Shown: piece by piece, positions 19,948 to 29,135 of the stretch
Numbering within the stretch: the stretch's first letter is position 1
Layout: each line of letters starts with the position of its first letter
Source of the DNA: Pseudomonadota bacterium
Lineage (GTDB): Bacteria; Pseudomonadota; Gammaproteobacteria; Xanthomonadales; Xanthomonadaceae
Length of the DNA: 64,000 nt
Direction of reading: 5' to 3'
Assembly (NCBI GenBank): GCA_018241125.1
Contig: JAFEEL010000044.1
Location: forward strand, 110,588-174,587
Made by a program: the position numbers and the translations under genes
The notes under the pieces: model-generated
Database searches by the model: none
What the model was told of the DNA's origin: nothing
What the model saw: the letters and a program-made list of their open reading frames with translations, nothing else

Positions 19948-20647
19948 ATCGTCGCAGGAGCCCGCAAAGGTTGCCGAGCGCTATGCCAGGCGCAAGGGTG
20001 CCGGTGGCGATGACCGTTACAGCGCGCTGAATCCAGCCGTTTGGCAGGGCATGCAGGAGCGCCAACGCGCATTGATCGGGCTGCTGGTTCGACATCGTCC
20101 GGCAGATTTGAGCAGCCTGCGTGTGCTGGAAGTCGGTTGCGGGGGGGGGGGGAATCTGCTGGAGTTGCTCAGGCTGGGCTTCGATCCGCGGAACCTGACG
20201 GCCAACGAACTGTTGCCCGAGCGCGCGGCTGCTGCACGGATGAATCTGCCGGAGGCCGTGATGGTGCATGAAGGGGATGCCACGGCGCTTGATCTGCCGG
20301 CGTCAAGTTTTGATATCGTTTATCAGTCCACCGTGTTCACATCCATTCTCGATGTGGCGTTCCAAGTCAGGCTGGCGCATCGCATGTGGGAATGGGTGCG
20401 CCCCGGCGGAGCTGTTCTGTGGTACGACTTCACGTTCGATAACCCGCGCAATCCGGACGTGAGTGGCATGCCGCTCGCGCGGATCAAGAAATTGTTTCCG
20501 GAAGGGGTTGTCGATGCCAAGCGGGTGACGCTGGCACCGCCCATCAGCCGCCGGGTGTGCAGGCTTCACCCGGGCTTCTACCGTTTGTTCAACATGCTCC
20601 CCATGTTGCGCACCCATGTCCTTTGCTGGATAGGAAAATCACGATGA
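19940..20647 (+). CDS. Class I SAM-dependent methyltransferase, putatively phase-variable
   Basis: 235 residues, overlapping the previous gene by 8 bases. VLEVGCGGGGNLLELL at about residues 63-78 is motif I of class I methyltransferases; EGDATALDLPASSFDIVYQSTVF gives motifs II/III. It likely O-methylates a sugar of the polysaccharide, on the nucleotide sugar or the lipid-linked unit. The glycine motif is encoded by twelve consecutive G, so loss or gain of one G would truncate the protein after about 70 residues. It overlaps the next gene by four bases. Confidence 0.8.
   Translation: MPESSQEPAKVAERYARRKGAGGDDRYSALNPAVWQGMQERQRALIGLLVRHRPADLSSLRVLEVGCGGGGNLLELLRLGFDPRNLTANELLPERAAAARMNLPEAVMVHEGDATALDLPASSFDIVYQSTVFTSILDVAFQVRLAHRMWEWVRPGGAVLWYDFTFDNPRNPDVSGMPLARIKKLFPEGVVDAKRVTLAPPISRRVCRLHPGFYRLFNMLPMLRTHVLCWIGKSR
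20141..20152 (+). repeat. Poly-G tract (12 G) inside methyltransferase gene
   Basis: Four successive GGG glycine codons give an unbroken G12 within SAM motif I. Other glycines in neighbouring genes are mostly GGC or GGT. Tracts of this length slip during replication, so it could act as an on/off switch. Confidence 0.8.
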
Positions 20648-21786
20648 GCTGGAAGGTTCAGTTGTTCAAACTAAATTTCGACGAACGTGAAGAGCGGGCC
20701 GTTGCCGAGGTCATTCGCAGCGGCTGGCTGACCATGGGCGACAAGACCGTGGCATTCGAACGTGAATTCGCGGCGTATCTCGGCAGCGATGCCCGTGCCA
20801 TTGCAGTGTCCAATGGCACCGCGGCGTTGCACCTGGCATTGTTGGCGCTTGGAATTGGTTCGGGCGATGAAGTGATCGTGCCGGCACAGACCTTCGTAGC
20901 CGACATCAATGCGGTCGTATTGTCCGGCGCCACGCCCAAGATGGCCGATTGCACGTCTTTCGACGATTGGAATATCGATCCTGCGGATATCGAACGCAAG
21001 ATCAGCGGCCGCACCAAGGCGGTGATGATCGTGCACTATGCGGGCGTGCCGTGCGATATGGATGCGATCGTGGATCTGTGCGCCCGACGGAATCTGAAGC
21101 TGATCGAAGATTGCGCACACGCGCCAGGAGCGCGTTACAAGGGTCGCAGTGTCGGTACCTTTGGAGATGCAGGCTGTTGGAGCTTTTTCACCAACAAGAA
21201 TTTGTCGGTTGGTGAGGGTGGAATGGTGACCACGCGGTCTGGCGACCTTGAACAGCAGGTGCGTTATTTGCGCTCGCACGGCATGACCAGCCTGACGCTG
21301 GATCGGCACCAGGGGCGCGCCATCAGTTACGACGTAGTGCGTCCAGGCCTGAACTACCGTATCGACGAAATGCGCGCAGCGTTAGGGCTGGTGCAGTTGT
21401 CCAAACTGGACGCGGCCAACACTCGGCGGCGTGAAATTGTGGAGGCATACCGCGAAGCGCTGGCGAGTGTTGATGGTGTGGCGTTGCCATTCCCGGATCG
21501 CTTGGATCGGACTGGGTCATGCCATATATTCCCTATTTTGCTTGACACGGGTCTTGATCGATTGCGCATTGTGGAAGCACTCAAGTCTGCTGGCGTACAA
21601 TCGAGCATCCACTACCCTGCAGTGCACCAGTTCAGTGCGTATGCGGGCATGGATCTCGGCGCAACGCCGGTCGCCGACGAAATTGCACAGCGGGAGCTGA
21701 CATTGCCGCTGTATCCAGGCATGTCTGGTGACGATGTGACGCTGGTGGTGGCGGCACTGCGAACCGCCATTGCGCAAGCGGCTTGA
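20644..21786 (+). CDS. DegT/DnrJ-family sugar aminotransferase
   Basis: 380 residues, PLP-dependent. SNGTAALHLALLALGIGSGDEVIVP is the family N-terminal signature, IEDCAHAPGARYKG the cofactor pocket, and K185 (WSFFTNKNLSVGEGG) the PLP lysine. With the 4,6-dehydratase and sugar transferase directly downstream, it most plausibly aminates UDP-4-keto-6-deoxy-GlcNAc at C4 (PglE-like), but another keto-sugar substrate is possible. Confidence 0.82.
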   Translation: MSWKVQLFKLNFDEREERAVAEVIRSGWLTMGDKTVAFEREFAAYLGSDARAIAVSNGTAALHLALLALGIGSGDEVIVPAQTFVADINAVVLSGATPKMADCTSFDDWNIDPADIERKISGRTKAVMIVHYAGVPCDMDAIVDLCARRNLKLIEDCAHAPGARYKGRSVGTFGDAGCWSFFTNKNLSVGEGGMVTTRSGDLEQQVRYLRSHGMTSLTLDRHQGRAISYDVVRPGLNYRIDEMRAALGLVQLSKLDAANTRRREIVEAYREALASVDGVALPFPDRLDRTGSCHIFPILLDTGLDRLRIVEALKSAGVQSSIHYPAVHQFSAYAGMDLGATPVADEIAQRELTLPLYPGMSGDDVTLVVAALRTAIAQAA

Positions 21787-21796
21787 GGTTACGCAG

Positions 21797-22984
21797 ATGA
21801 ATGTACTCCAGTTGATCGGCCGTACGCAGCCATTGTTCGACGCCGATGTGCGTGCTCATGAAATCGAGCTTGGAGAGCGGGTTAGGGATAACCGTTTCCT
21901 GGTGATCGGAGGCGCTGGCTCGATCGGGCAGGCGGTTACGCGCGAGATATTCAGGCGCAAGCCGAAGGCGCTGCATGTTGTGGACATCAGCGAGAACAAC
22001 ATGGTCGAACTGGTGCGGGATATCCGCAGCACGCTCGGCTACATCGATGGCGATTTTCGCACCTTTGCCATCGACTGCGGTAGCCGTGAATTCGATGCGC
22101 TGATGCACGCTGGCAGCGGTTATGACTACGTGCTCAATTTGTCCGCGCTCAAGCATGTGCGCAGCGAGAAAGACCCGTTCACCTTGATGAGGATGATCGA
22201 AGTGAACGTGCTCAACACCATCAAGACGATCGAGCTGGCGAAAGCAGGTGGTGCGCGCAAGTATTTCTGCGTGTCCACCGACAAGGCCGCCAACCCGGTC
22301 AACATGATGGGTGCCAGCAAACGCATCATGGAAATGTTCCTGATGCGCGCCAGCGAGAGCTTGCCGATCTCGACCGCGCGCTTCGCCAATGTCGCTTTTT
22401 CGGACGGATCCCTGTTGCATGGCTTTAATCAGCGTTTCGCCAAGCACCAACCGATCTCGGCACCGAACGACGTGCGGCGCTACTTCGTCACGCCACAGGA
22501 GTCGGGCGAGCTGTGCCTGATGTCGTGCTTGCTGGGCGACAATCGCGACATCTTCTTCCCCAAGCTCAGCGAGGCGCTGGATCTCACCCGCTTCTCCGAT
22601 ATCGCGGTGCGTTACCTCGCCGCCTTGGGATTCGAAGCACATGAGTGCGCCAGCGAAGAGGAGGCGCGGCAACGCGCTTCGGAGCTGATCGCGCGCAAGC
22701 AATGGCCGTGCTACTTCTTCGCCAGCGACACCACGGGCGAGAAGGATTTCGAGGAGTTCTACACCGATACTGAAACTTTGGACATGGCCCGCTTCGCGAA
22801 CATCGGCGTGATCAAGAATGCGCCGGACTACGATGCCGCCAGGCTCGGACACTTTCTTTCGACGATCAAGAACGTGCGCCGCCAGCCGACCTGGGACAAG
22901 CCCGAGCTGGTCAATCTTTTCAACATCATGATTCCCGACTTCCAGCACAAGGAAACCGGCAAGTACCTCGATGGCAGGATGTAA
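21797..22984 (+). CDS. UDP-HexNAc 4,6-dehydratase-like (CapD/PglF family)
   Basis: 395 residues. FLVIGGAGSIGQAVTREIF is the NAD-binding motif; STDKAANPVNMMGASKR carries the Met-x3-Lys that replaces Tyr-x3-Lys in PglF/FlaA1-type dehydratases. There is no N-terminal membrane region, so this is the soluble, short form. It has an extra C-terminal segment of about 110 residues after the catalytic fold. It should make a 4-keto-6-deoxy-HexNAc for the aminotransferase upstream. Confidence 0.78.
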   Translation: MNVLQLIGRTQPLFDADVRAHEIELGERVRDNRFLVIGGAGSIGQAVTREIFRRKPKALHVVDISENNMVELVRDIRSTLGYIDGDFRTFAIDCGSREFDALMHAGSGYDYVLNLSALKHVRSEKDPFTLMRMIEVNVLNTIKTIELAKAGGARKYFCVSTDKAANPVNMMGASKRIMEMFLMRASESLPISTARFANVAFSDGSLLHGFNQRFAKHQPISAPNDVRRYFVTPQESGELCLMSCLLGDNRDIFFPKLSEALDLTRFSDIAVRYLAALGFEAHECASEEEARQRASELIARKQWPCYFFASDTTGEKDFEEFYTDTETLDMARFANIGVIKNAPDYDAARLGHFLSTIKNVRRQPTWDKPELVNLFNIMIPDFQHKETGKYLDGRM

Positions 22985-22987
22985 GCC

Positions 22988-23662
22988 ATGCAGCGATTAC
23001 TTGACATTCTGCTTTCAGGCTTTGCCTTGCTTGTGCTCTCGCCGCTGCTGCTGCCGATTGCCCTGGCATTGCGCCTGACTGGCGAGGGCGAGGTGTTCTA
23101 CGTGCAACAGCGCGTGGGGCGCGGAGGCAGCCAGTTCAGCCTTTACAAGTTCGCCACCATGCTCAAGAACAGCCCCAACCTGGGCACCGGCACGGTGACC
23201 GTGAAGCATGACCCGCGTATCCTTCCGCTGGGGCGTTTCCTGCGGAAAACCAAGATCAACGAGTTGCCTCAGTTGCTCAATATACTGAAGGGCGACATGA
23301 GTATCGTGGGGCCTCGCCCGCAGGACAAGCGCTGCTTCGACGTTTTTCTGCCGGCTTCGCAGGAGGCGATCAAGCGGGTGCGACCGGGCTTGTCTGGAAT
23401 TGGCTCTATCGTGTTTCGTGATGAAGAAAACTTGTTGCACGGTCACACTGATACGGCGAGTTTTTACGACGATGTAATTGCGCCTTACAAGGGGGAACTG
23501 GAGGAGTGGTACGTGGCCAATGATAGCCTGCGCACCTATCTGGCATGCATCGTGCTGACAGTCTGGGTTGTGGTGTTTCCAAAGTCGACCGTCGTTTGGC
23601 GTGTGTTTCCTGCATTGCCGAGTCCGCCAGCGACTTTGACCGATGCATTGGGTGTGCCATAG
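22988..23662 (+). CDS. Undecaprenyl-phosphate sugar-1-phosphate transferase (PglC/WcaJ-type)
   Basis: 224 residues. An N-terminal re-entrant membrane helix (RLLDILLSGFALLVLSPLLLPIALAL) precedes the catalytic domain, with the conserved LPQLLNILKGDMSIVGPRP block. It lacks the four extra membrane helices of WcaJ/WbaP and so is a minimal monotopic enzyme like PglC. It starts repeat-unit assembly by moving a sugar phosphate onto undecaprenyl phosphate; the neighbouring dehydratase and aminotransferase suggest a diamino-trideoxy or 6-deoxyaminosugar. It is the last gene of the operon. Confidence 0.88.
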   Translation: MQRLLDILLSGFALLVLSPLLLPIALALRLTGEGEVFYVQQRVGRGGSQFSLYKFATMLKNSPNLGTGTVTVKHDPRILPLGRFLRKTKINELPQLLNILKGDMSIVGPRPQDKRCFDVFLPASQEAIKRVRPGLSGIGSIVFRDEENLLHGHTDTASFYDDVIAPYKGELEEWYVANDSLRTYLACIVLTVWVVVFPKSTVVWRVFPALPSPPATLTDALGVP

Positions 23663-23718
23663 TAGTCCGATGTAGCCGACGCGTTCGTCAACAGGTAGAG
23701 AGAGCATATACGACGGAA

Positions 23719-25239
23719 TCAGGCACCGATCAGACTTGATGCCAATGTAAGCATCCAAATGTCGCGGATTTCCTTGGGGGTGCTTGAGGGTTTAAGTTGC
23801 GGGTAGTAGCGGTCTATAAAAGGGGCTGCTTCCGGCGAGCTGACAAGTTGATAAAGTTGCCGTCCGAGTGTACGGATGGTGCTGTCGAACGCGCCCCACT
23901 GCGGGTAGCTACCCGTGGGGAAAGACCATGCCAAGCTGTACGGTGCCTCTCCCGAGCGACATTCGCCGGTGCCGTTGTCGTAGCCTACCCGATACCACCC
24001 ATTCTGCCCGTCCCAAAAATTGCTGAACAAAGGATGAGTGCGATCCTTGTTCCAGATCGTGTCCACGATCTGGTTGGCGAAAGCACGTTGCAGCATGACG
24101 GGGTCGAAGGCGTTGCTGGAATAGCCGAATACCTTGGTGATGTTGGCCTTGTTGCGGACGAAGGTATCCAGCGCCGGCACGAGCCTGCGGGCATGGCTGA
24201 TATCCCAGCTCATGTCGACGTCGATGTAATCTGGGGTGGATTGCACCCGCAGGCTCTTGATCATCCTGCCCTGATCGTCTTTGTTGCATGACACTGGGCT
24301 GGCTGTGTCGTTGTAGCGGGCATATCGGTTGTCGGTGTAGAGGCGCCAGTAGCCTTTGTCGAGGGTCGCACGGGGTCCATACACACTACTTTCGATGGTG
24401 GTGCGCTTCAGGAACAGCGAGAACATTTTGGCAATTAGGTCGCGCTTCGATTGCAATTGCTTGAGGGCGGCGGCCCCGGCGGTGCCCATGTTCACACTCG
24501 CTTGCTGCAACTCGGCCAGATCCGACAATGCAGTCTTGAGCCACAAATCCTTATCTTGATAGAAATATTTTGCGCTGCCGTCCTTGACGCTGGTGGGCGT
24601 CATGTGCAGTCGGTCGTCAACCCACGCGGAATAGTCGGGTGAAAGCCAGCGATTGACCTGTAAGGCCATGGTGCTCGATGCGTTCTCGAGAAACGCACTT
24701 TCGGCCGGTGTGCGCCGATCAGGGCGAACATTTTCGACTATGTTTGTGGCGATTGCGCCGATCAGCCCGAGAAATTGCATGCTGCACAGCGGAACCTCCT
24801 TGCCGAGCAGTTTGTTTGTCGTGGTGCAGGTGCTGCCGCCCGTGCAAACCCAGCCCGTGCTGGTCGGGTCGTCCGGCAGGGGACGCAGAGCGGCAAAGGA
24901 CATGTTCAGAGTGGAGGCGAGTTCATCGATCTGTTGCAGATCCTTGCAGCGGCGAGTCATCTCCACAAATGATTGCAGCTCTTCTTGTGTGTAATATAGG
25001 ACATAAACATTTCCGCTCTTGTTCAACCCGTTTTGAAGTTGCTGCGTAACATATGGCCTGGCGGAGCGTTCCCAAAGCTGTATGGCTTGAGCATGCACGG
25101 GACCCGTGCAGGTAAAATCGTTCACTGCGGGCGCGACAACGGACGTCGGTTTTTTGTTTTGTGCCGCCAACGTGCATCCGGCTTGCGAAAGAACCAGCAA
25201 AACCAAGCACGAAAAGAAGACAATCAGTGACTTTCCCAT
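23719..25239 (-). CDS. Putative secreted lipoprotein of unknown function
   Basis: 506 residues, convergent with the sugar transferase. The N-terminus has a signal peptide ending in SQAGC; Cys22 could be lipidated although the -3 residue is atypical for a lipobox. The mature part is about 480 residues, mostly helical, with several Cys (possible disulfides in the CTGGSTCTTT region) and a Trp/Tyr-rich C-terminal third. I do not recognise a family. The position at the end of the polysaccharide locus hints at an envelope or glycan-processing role. Confidence 0.6.
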   Translation of the reverse strand: MGKSLIVFFSCLVLLVLSQAGCTLAAQNKKPTSVVAPAVNDFTCTGPVHAQAIQLWERSARPYVTQQLQNGLNKSGNVYVLYYTQEELQSFVEMTRRCKDLQQIDELASTLNMSFAALRPLPDDPTSTGWVCTGGSTCTTTNKLLGKEVPLCSMQFLGLIGAIATNIVENVRPDRRTPAESAFLENASSTMALQVNRWLSPDYSAWVDDRLHMTPTSVKDGSAKYFYQDKDLWLKTALSDLAELQQASVNMGTAGAAALKQLQSKRDLIAKMFSLFLKRTTIESSVYGPRATLDKGYWRLYTDNRYARYNDTASPVSCNKDDQGRMIKSLRVQSTPDYIDVDMSWDISHARRLVPALDTFVRNKANITKVFGYSSNAFDPVMLQRAFANQIVDTIWNKDRTHPLFSNFWDGQNGWYRVGYDNGTGECRSGEAPYSLAWSFPTGSYPQWGAFDSTIRTLGRQLYQLVSSPEAAPFIDRYYPQLKPSSTPKEIRDIWMLTLASSLIGA

Positions 25240-25292
25240 GAAAACTCCGTGCGGCTGCGAGCGAAAGCAAGAGGCCGCGCAGGAAGCGCGGT

Positions 25293-26660
25293 TCAAAACA
25301 CCTTCCCCGGGTTGAGAACTCCCGCGGGATCGAAGACGCGCTTCATCGCCCGCATCAGCTCGATTTCCGGAGAGCTACGCGAATAGTGCAGATAGTCCTT
25401 CTTGAGCAGGCCGACGCCGTGCTCGGCGGAGATGCTGCCGCCGAACTCTGACAGCAGCGCCCCCAGGCGATGCGTCACCCGTTCGCAACTGGCGGTGAAC
25501 GCTTCGTCCGACATGGCGTCCGGGTGGATGACACTGATGTGCAGGTTGCCGTCGCCGATGTGGCCGAACCACACGACTTCGAACTCGGGATACTCGCGGG
25601 CGAAAAAGCCATCCGCCGCGGTGAGGAACGTCGGTAGCATCCCCACTCGGACGGCGATGTCGTTCTTGTAGGGGCGCAGATGGGACAGGCTCTCGGTGAT
25701 GCCTTCGCGCAGGCGCCATAACTCCTGCGCTTGGGCATCGGACTGGCCGAGCACGCCGTCGTTCACCAGCCCGTCGGCAAGCGCCTCGTCGAATGCCGAC
25801 AATGCGGCTTCCTGGTCGGCATCGAATTCGGCCAGGACATACCAAGGTGCCGGTGCTTCGAACGGCCTGCGCCCTCCCGCCCTGACCACATGTGCCAGCG
25901 CCTTGTCCGAAAAGAACTCGAACGCGCTCAGGACGAGGCGACGGCGCAACCGATCCAGGAGTTCCGTGAGTGCATCCAATCGCGGCAACGCGAGCACCAT
26001 CACCTGCTGCTGCGGTGGCGGCTCCGCCAGCCGCAACGCAACTTCCACGATCACGCCCAGCGTGCCTTCCGATCCGACGAACAAATGCCTCAGGTCGTAG
26101 CCGGTGGCGTTCTTCACCAGCCCGCGATTGAGATCCAGCAGTTCCCCGGAACCGGTCACGACCTTCAGCCCGGCGACCCAGTTGCGCGTCAACCCGTAGC
26201 GCAACACCTTGATGCCGCCCGCATTCGTGGCGACGTTGCCGCCGATCTGGCTCGATCCCCGTGAGGCGAAGTCAACCGGGTAGATCAGATCGCGCTCGCG
26301 CGCAGCGTCCTGTACGGCCTGCGTGGTGATGCCTGCCTGCACCGTCAACAGGCGATCTGCGGCGTCGAAGGAGAGGATCGAACGCATCGACTCCAGCGAC
26401 ACCACCACTTCGCCGTTTGCGGCGACGGCGCCCCCGGACAGGCCGGTGCGGCCGCCTGAGGGCACCAGTGGCGCGCCTGTCTGATTCGCCCATCGAACCA
26501 GGGCCTGGACTTCCGCGACGGACTCCGGCAGCGCCACAGCGGACGGCGAGGGCACGAACCTGCGCGTCCAATCCCGGCCGTAGTGCTCCAGGTCGGATGG
26601 CGAGCGCAACAGACGCCGTACGGGGATCGATTCGAAAGGAGCGCTGGACGTTGTCAGCAC
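25293..26660 (-). CDS. FAD-linked D-2-hydroxyacid dehydrogenase (GlcD / D-2-hydroxyglutarate dehydrogenase-like)
   Basis: 455 residues, VAO-type flavoprotein. APLVPSGGRTGLSGGAV and DFASRGSSQIGGNVATNAGG are the FAD-binding PCMH domain; the C-terminal FAD-oxidase domain has GHIGDGNLHISVIHP (metal/substrate His) and SAEHGVGLLKKDYL. The family oxidises D-lactate, glycolate or D-2-hydroxyglutarate with electrons going to quinone or ETF. The substrate cannot be fixed from sequence; D-2-hydroxyglutarate is plausible because WbpB-type enzymes release it. Confidence 0.85.
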   Translation of the reverse strand: MLTTSSAPFESIPVRRLLRSPSDLEHYGRDWTRRFVPSPSAVALPESVAEVQALVRWANQTGAPLVPSGGRTGLSGGAVAANGEVVVSLESMRSILSFDAADRLLTVQAGITTQAVQDAARERDLIYPVDFASRGSSQIGGNVATNAGGIKVLRYGLTRNWVAGLKVVTGSGELLDLNRGLVKNATGYDLRHLFVGSEGTLGVIVEVALRLAEPPPQQQVMVLALPRLDALTELLDRLRRRLVLSAFEFFSDKALAHVVRAGGRRPFEAPAPWYVLAEFDADQEAALSAFDEALADGLVNDGVLGQSDAQAQELWRLREGITESLSHLRPYKNDIAVRVGMLPTFLTAADGFFAREYPEFEVVWFGHIGDGNLHISVIHPDAMSDEAFTASCERVTHRLGALLSEFGGSISAEHGVGLLKKDYLHYSRSSPEIELMRAMKRVFDPAGVLNPGKVF

Positions 26661-26810
26661 GAGCTTCTGCCTGATCTGGCCTCACGTTCCGGGCGTGCGA
26701 ACCGCCAGCGGACGCGGTGGTTGAGCTGATTCATGGTCGAAGCACTTGCAACCGGGTGTTGCTTGTACGCGATGCCGACGGGCCGGCGAATGTAATTGCA
26801 GCGCATGCGC

Positions 26811-27026
26811 TCAGTGTTCCTCAACCCCCAAAAACGCGATCACCGGGGCGGTCGCGGCGCCGGCTTCGGTGAACACCGAGCGCGATTCAGAACCGTCCTT
26901 GATGCGGATTTCGGCGCCCGATTCGCGGAAGCTTTTGCGGTTGCCGGGGCGGATCCACATGATGCGATCCGGGTTGACGTACTGCATGTCGCCATCGGCA
27001 TCGACGATCTTCAGGTAGGCACTCAT
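26811..27026 (-). CDS. Small hypothetical protein
   Basis: 71 residues from the ATG giving MSAYLKIVDADGDMQYVNPDRI; a longer in-frame extension upstream looks non-coding. Predicted mainly beta strands, soluble, no signal or membrane segment. It stands alone between the FAD oxidase and smpB. No family recognised. Confidence 0.5.
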   Translation of the reverse strand: MSAYLKIVDADGDMQYVNPDRIMWIRPGNRKSFRESGAEIRIKDGSESRSVFTEAGAATAPVIAFLGVEEH

Positions 27027-27201
27027 CGCGGTCTCCGGGTCGAGGGTGGGTGGCAGGGCCGTGTCGCGGCAGCGCGTGTGCGGCATGTTACGACGAACTG
27101 GCGGGCTTGCGGGGGTGTGCCGGTCGCTGACTGGACGGCTGGTGACAGCCGGCAGCGAGCGCGCGCCGACGTGAACGATTCCGCGCCGGCAGCGTGGCGT
27201 C

Positions 27202-27714
27202 TCAGGCGTCCTTGTTGTGGCGGCGCATCACCCGCTGCTTGTCGCGCGCCCAGTCGCGCTCCTTGATCGCCGCGCGCTTGTCGTGGGCCTGCTTGCCGCG
27301 CGCCAGGGCAATCTCCAGCTTGACCTTGCCGTGCTTCCAGTACAGCGCGGTGGGCACCAGCGTGTAGCCGTCGCGTTCGACCGCGCCGATCAGCTTGGCG
27401 ATTTCGCGCTGGTGCAGCAGCAGCTTGCGGGTGCGGCGGTCGTCGGCCAGCACGTGGGTGGAGGCGGTGATCAGCGGGGTAATCTGCGCGCCGATCAGGA
27501 ACAACTCGCCCTTGAGGATCATCGCGTAGCTGTCGGAAAAGTTCAGCCGCCCGGCGCGCAGCGCCTTGACCTCCCAGCCCTGCAGGGCGATGCCGGCCTC
27601 GTAGCGATCTTCCAGCGCGTAGTCGTGGCGGGCACGCTTGTTGAGCGCGATGGTCTTGGGCGCGGCGTCCTTGCGTGGGCTTGCGGTATCCTTGGCGGGT
27701 TTCGTGTTGGCCAT
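27202..27714 (-). CDS. smpB: SsrA-binding protein SmpB
   Basis: 170 residues. SmpB binds tmRNA and brings it to stalled ribosomes for trans-translation. The core beta-barrel is evident: [31 protein letters not shown], then LNFSDSYA and the basic tail [23 protein letters not shown]. The N-terminus carries a 20-residue Lys/Ala-rich extension. It is divergent from ratA. No ssrA gene could be found in the window. Confidence 0.95.
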   Translation of the reverse strand: MANTKPAKDTASPRKDAAPKTIALNKRARHDYALEDRYEAGIALQGWEVKALRAGRLNFSDSYAMILKGELFLIGAQITPLITASTHVLADDRRTRKLLLHQREIAKLIGAVERDGYTLVPTALYWKHGKVKLEIALARGKQAHDKRAAIKERDWARDKQRVMRRHNKDA

Positions 27715-27869
27715 GTGCGTATTGTCGCCGATGCAGGCCGGGCGTGGCAGTGGTGCGCGTGGTTCGAGACGCATGGTCTCGGCCTGCGGCCGCAGCCCGT
27801 CCTGCTCACCACGAACGGTCGTTCGACAGCGGAGGCGACTTTGGCTTGCGATGCGTATTCCGAATCAGG

Positions 27870-28322
27870 ATGGCAGTGACGATGACCACCATCCATCGCA
27901 GCGCGCTGGTGGCGCAACCGCCGGCCCGGTTGTTCGAACTGGTCAACGACGTGGCCGCGTACCCGCGCCGTTTCGACTGGTGCATCGGCAGTCAGGTGCT
28001 CGAAAAGTCGAAGAAGTCGATGCTGGCGCGGCTGGACGTGCGCGTGGCCGGGATGCCGGTGAGCTTCACCACGCGCAACACGCTTACCCCGGTCGCGCGC
28101 ATCGAACTGGAACTGGCCGAGGGGCCGTTCCGCGATTTCGGTGGATTCTGGAGTTTCGATGCGCTTGGCGACGCCGGCTGCCGGGTCGGCCTGCAATTGC
28201 ATTTCGAACTCGCCGGAAAGCTGCTCGGCACCGCGCTGGCGCTGGGTTTTGCCGGGTTCGCAGACCGCCTGGTCGATGACTTTTGCAAGGTCGCGCGCGC
28301 GGAGGCCGGCAGTGCCGCTTGA
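27870..28322 (+). CDS. ratA: RatA / polyketide-cyclase-like START-domain protein
   Basis: 150 residues (start at 27870, or 12 bases later). HRSALVAQPPARLFELVNDVAAYPRRFDWC is the typical N-terminus of the RatA/Coq10 START family, with the C-terminal helix FADRLVDDFCKVA. RatA was described as a 50S-binding toxin that blocks subunit joining, while relatives bind ubiquinone; the latter role is equally likely. It overlaps rnfH by 11 bases, the classic arrangement, and is divergent from smpB. Confidence 0.9.
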   Translation: MAVTMTTIHRSALVAQPPARLFELVNDVAAYPRRFDWCIGSQVLEKSKKSMLARLDVRVAGMPVSFTTRNTLTPVARIELELAEGPFRDFGGFWSFDALGDAGCRVGLQLHFELAGKLLGTALALGFAGFADRLVDDFCKVARAEAGSAA

Positions 28323-28602
28323 CGATCATGCCCTGCAGGTGACGGTGGCCTTGGCGCTACCGGATCGGGCGTGGTTGGTCGCTCTGCGACTGCCCGCTGG
28401 CGCCACTGTCGATGAAGCGGTGGAGCGCTCGGGCCTGCGTGCACGCGCGCCCGGAGTCGATCAAGCCAATCTGACGTTGGCGATTTTCGGTAAACCGATC
28501 ACGCCGGCCACCGTGCTGCGCGATGGCGATCGGGTCGAGTTGTTGCGGCCCCTGCTGCTTGATCCGAAACAAGCGCGGCGCCGGCGCGCCCGCGAAGGCT
28601 GA
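28312..28602 (+). CDS. rnfH: RnfH / UPF0125 family ubiquitin-like protein
   Basis: 96 residues from GTG. A beta-grasp fold (VTVALALPDRAWLVALRLPAGATVDEAVERSG) and the IFGKPITPATVLRDGDRVELLRPLLLDPK segment are diagnostic of RnfH. Its function is unclear; it is nearly always next to ratA, as here. Confidence 0.9.
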   Translation: MPLDDHALQVTVALALPDRAWLVALRLPAGATVDEAVERSGLRARAPGVDQANLTLAIFGKPITPATVLRDGDRVELLRPLLLDPKQARRRRAREG

Positions 28603-28615
28603 AGCGCTATCGCGC

Positions 28616-29041
28616 TCAGTTGCCGCCGCTGTCGCTGCCGCCGCTGCTGCCGTTTTTCTTCTTCTTGTCCTTGGGCAAGTTGCCGAAGCGGCCCATCTTT
28701 TTGGCCAGCGCCTGATCTTGCTCGGGGAAGTACGAGCCGGTCATGCTGACCAGATTGTTGCCTTCGAACACCAAGGTGAGCGTCTTGATGTCCGGCTTGC
28801 TCTGCCCGCGCCGATCCTGCTCGCTGGCGGCGTAGTCCCAGCGCTGCGAATGGAACGGGTCGGCGATCGACGGAGTGCCCAGCAGCACGATCACGTCCTG
28901 CTTGCTCATGCCCGGCTTGACCATCTCGACGTTCTTGGCCTCCAGCAAGTTGCCCTGATACACCGGCTGGTGGTAGATGAGGGTGCCGCAGCCGGCCAAC
29001 GCGAGGGCCAAAGTCGGTGCGAGGAGCCAGGAAGTTCGCAT
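28616..29041 (-). CDS. bamE: Outer-membrane assembly lipoprotein BamE
   Basis: 141 residues. Lipoprotein signal ALALAGC with lipidated Cys18. Residues about 30-110 are the SmpA/OmlA fold (YHQPVYQGNLLEAKNVEMVKPGMSKQDVIVLLGTPSIADPF). BamE supports beta-barrel insertion by the BAM complex. The C-terminal 25 residues are a Lys-, Ser- and Gly-rich tail beyond the usual domain. It is divergent from fur. Confidence 0.93.
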   Translation of the reverse strand: MRTSWLLAPTLALALAGCGTLIYHQPVYQGNLLEAKNVEMVKPGMSKQDVIVLLGTPSIADPFHSQRWDYAASEQDRRGQSKPDIKTLTLVFEGNNLVSMTGSYFPEQDQALAKKMGRFGNLPKDKKKKNGSSGGSDSGGN

Positions 29042-29135
29042 GTCCGGTCGAATCCGCTCAAGGAAGGGCGCGAGGGGCGGATGATACACTAGACCCTCGG
29101 AGCGCCGCTTCAATCGGCGCCAGTGGACGGGCGGG

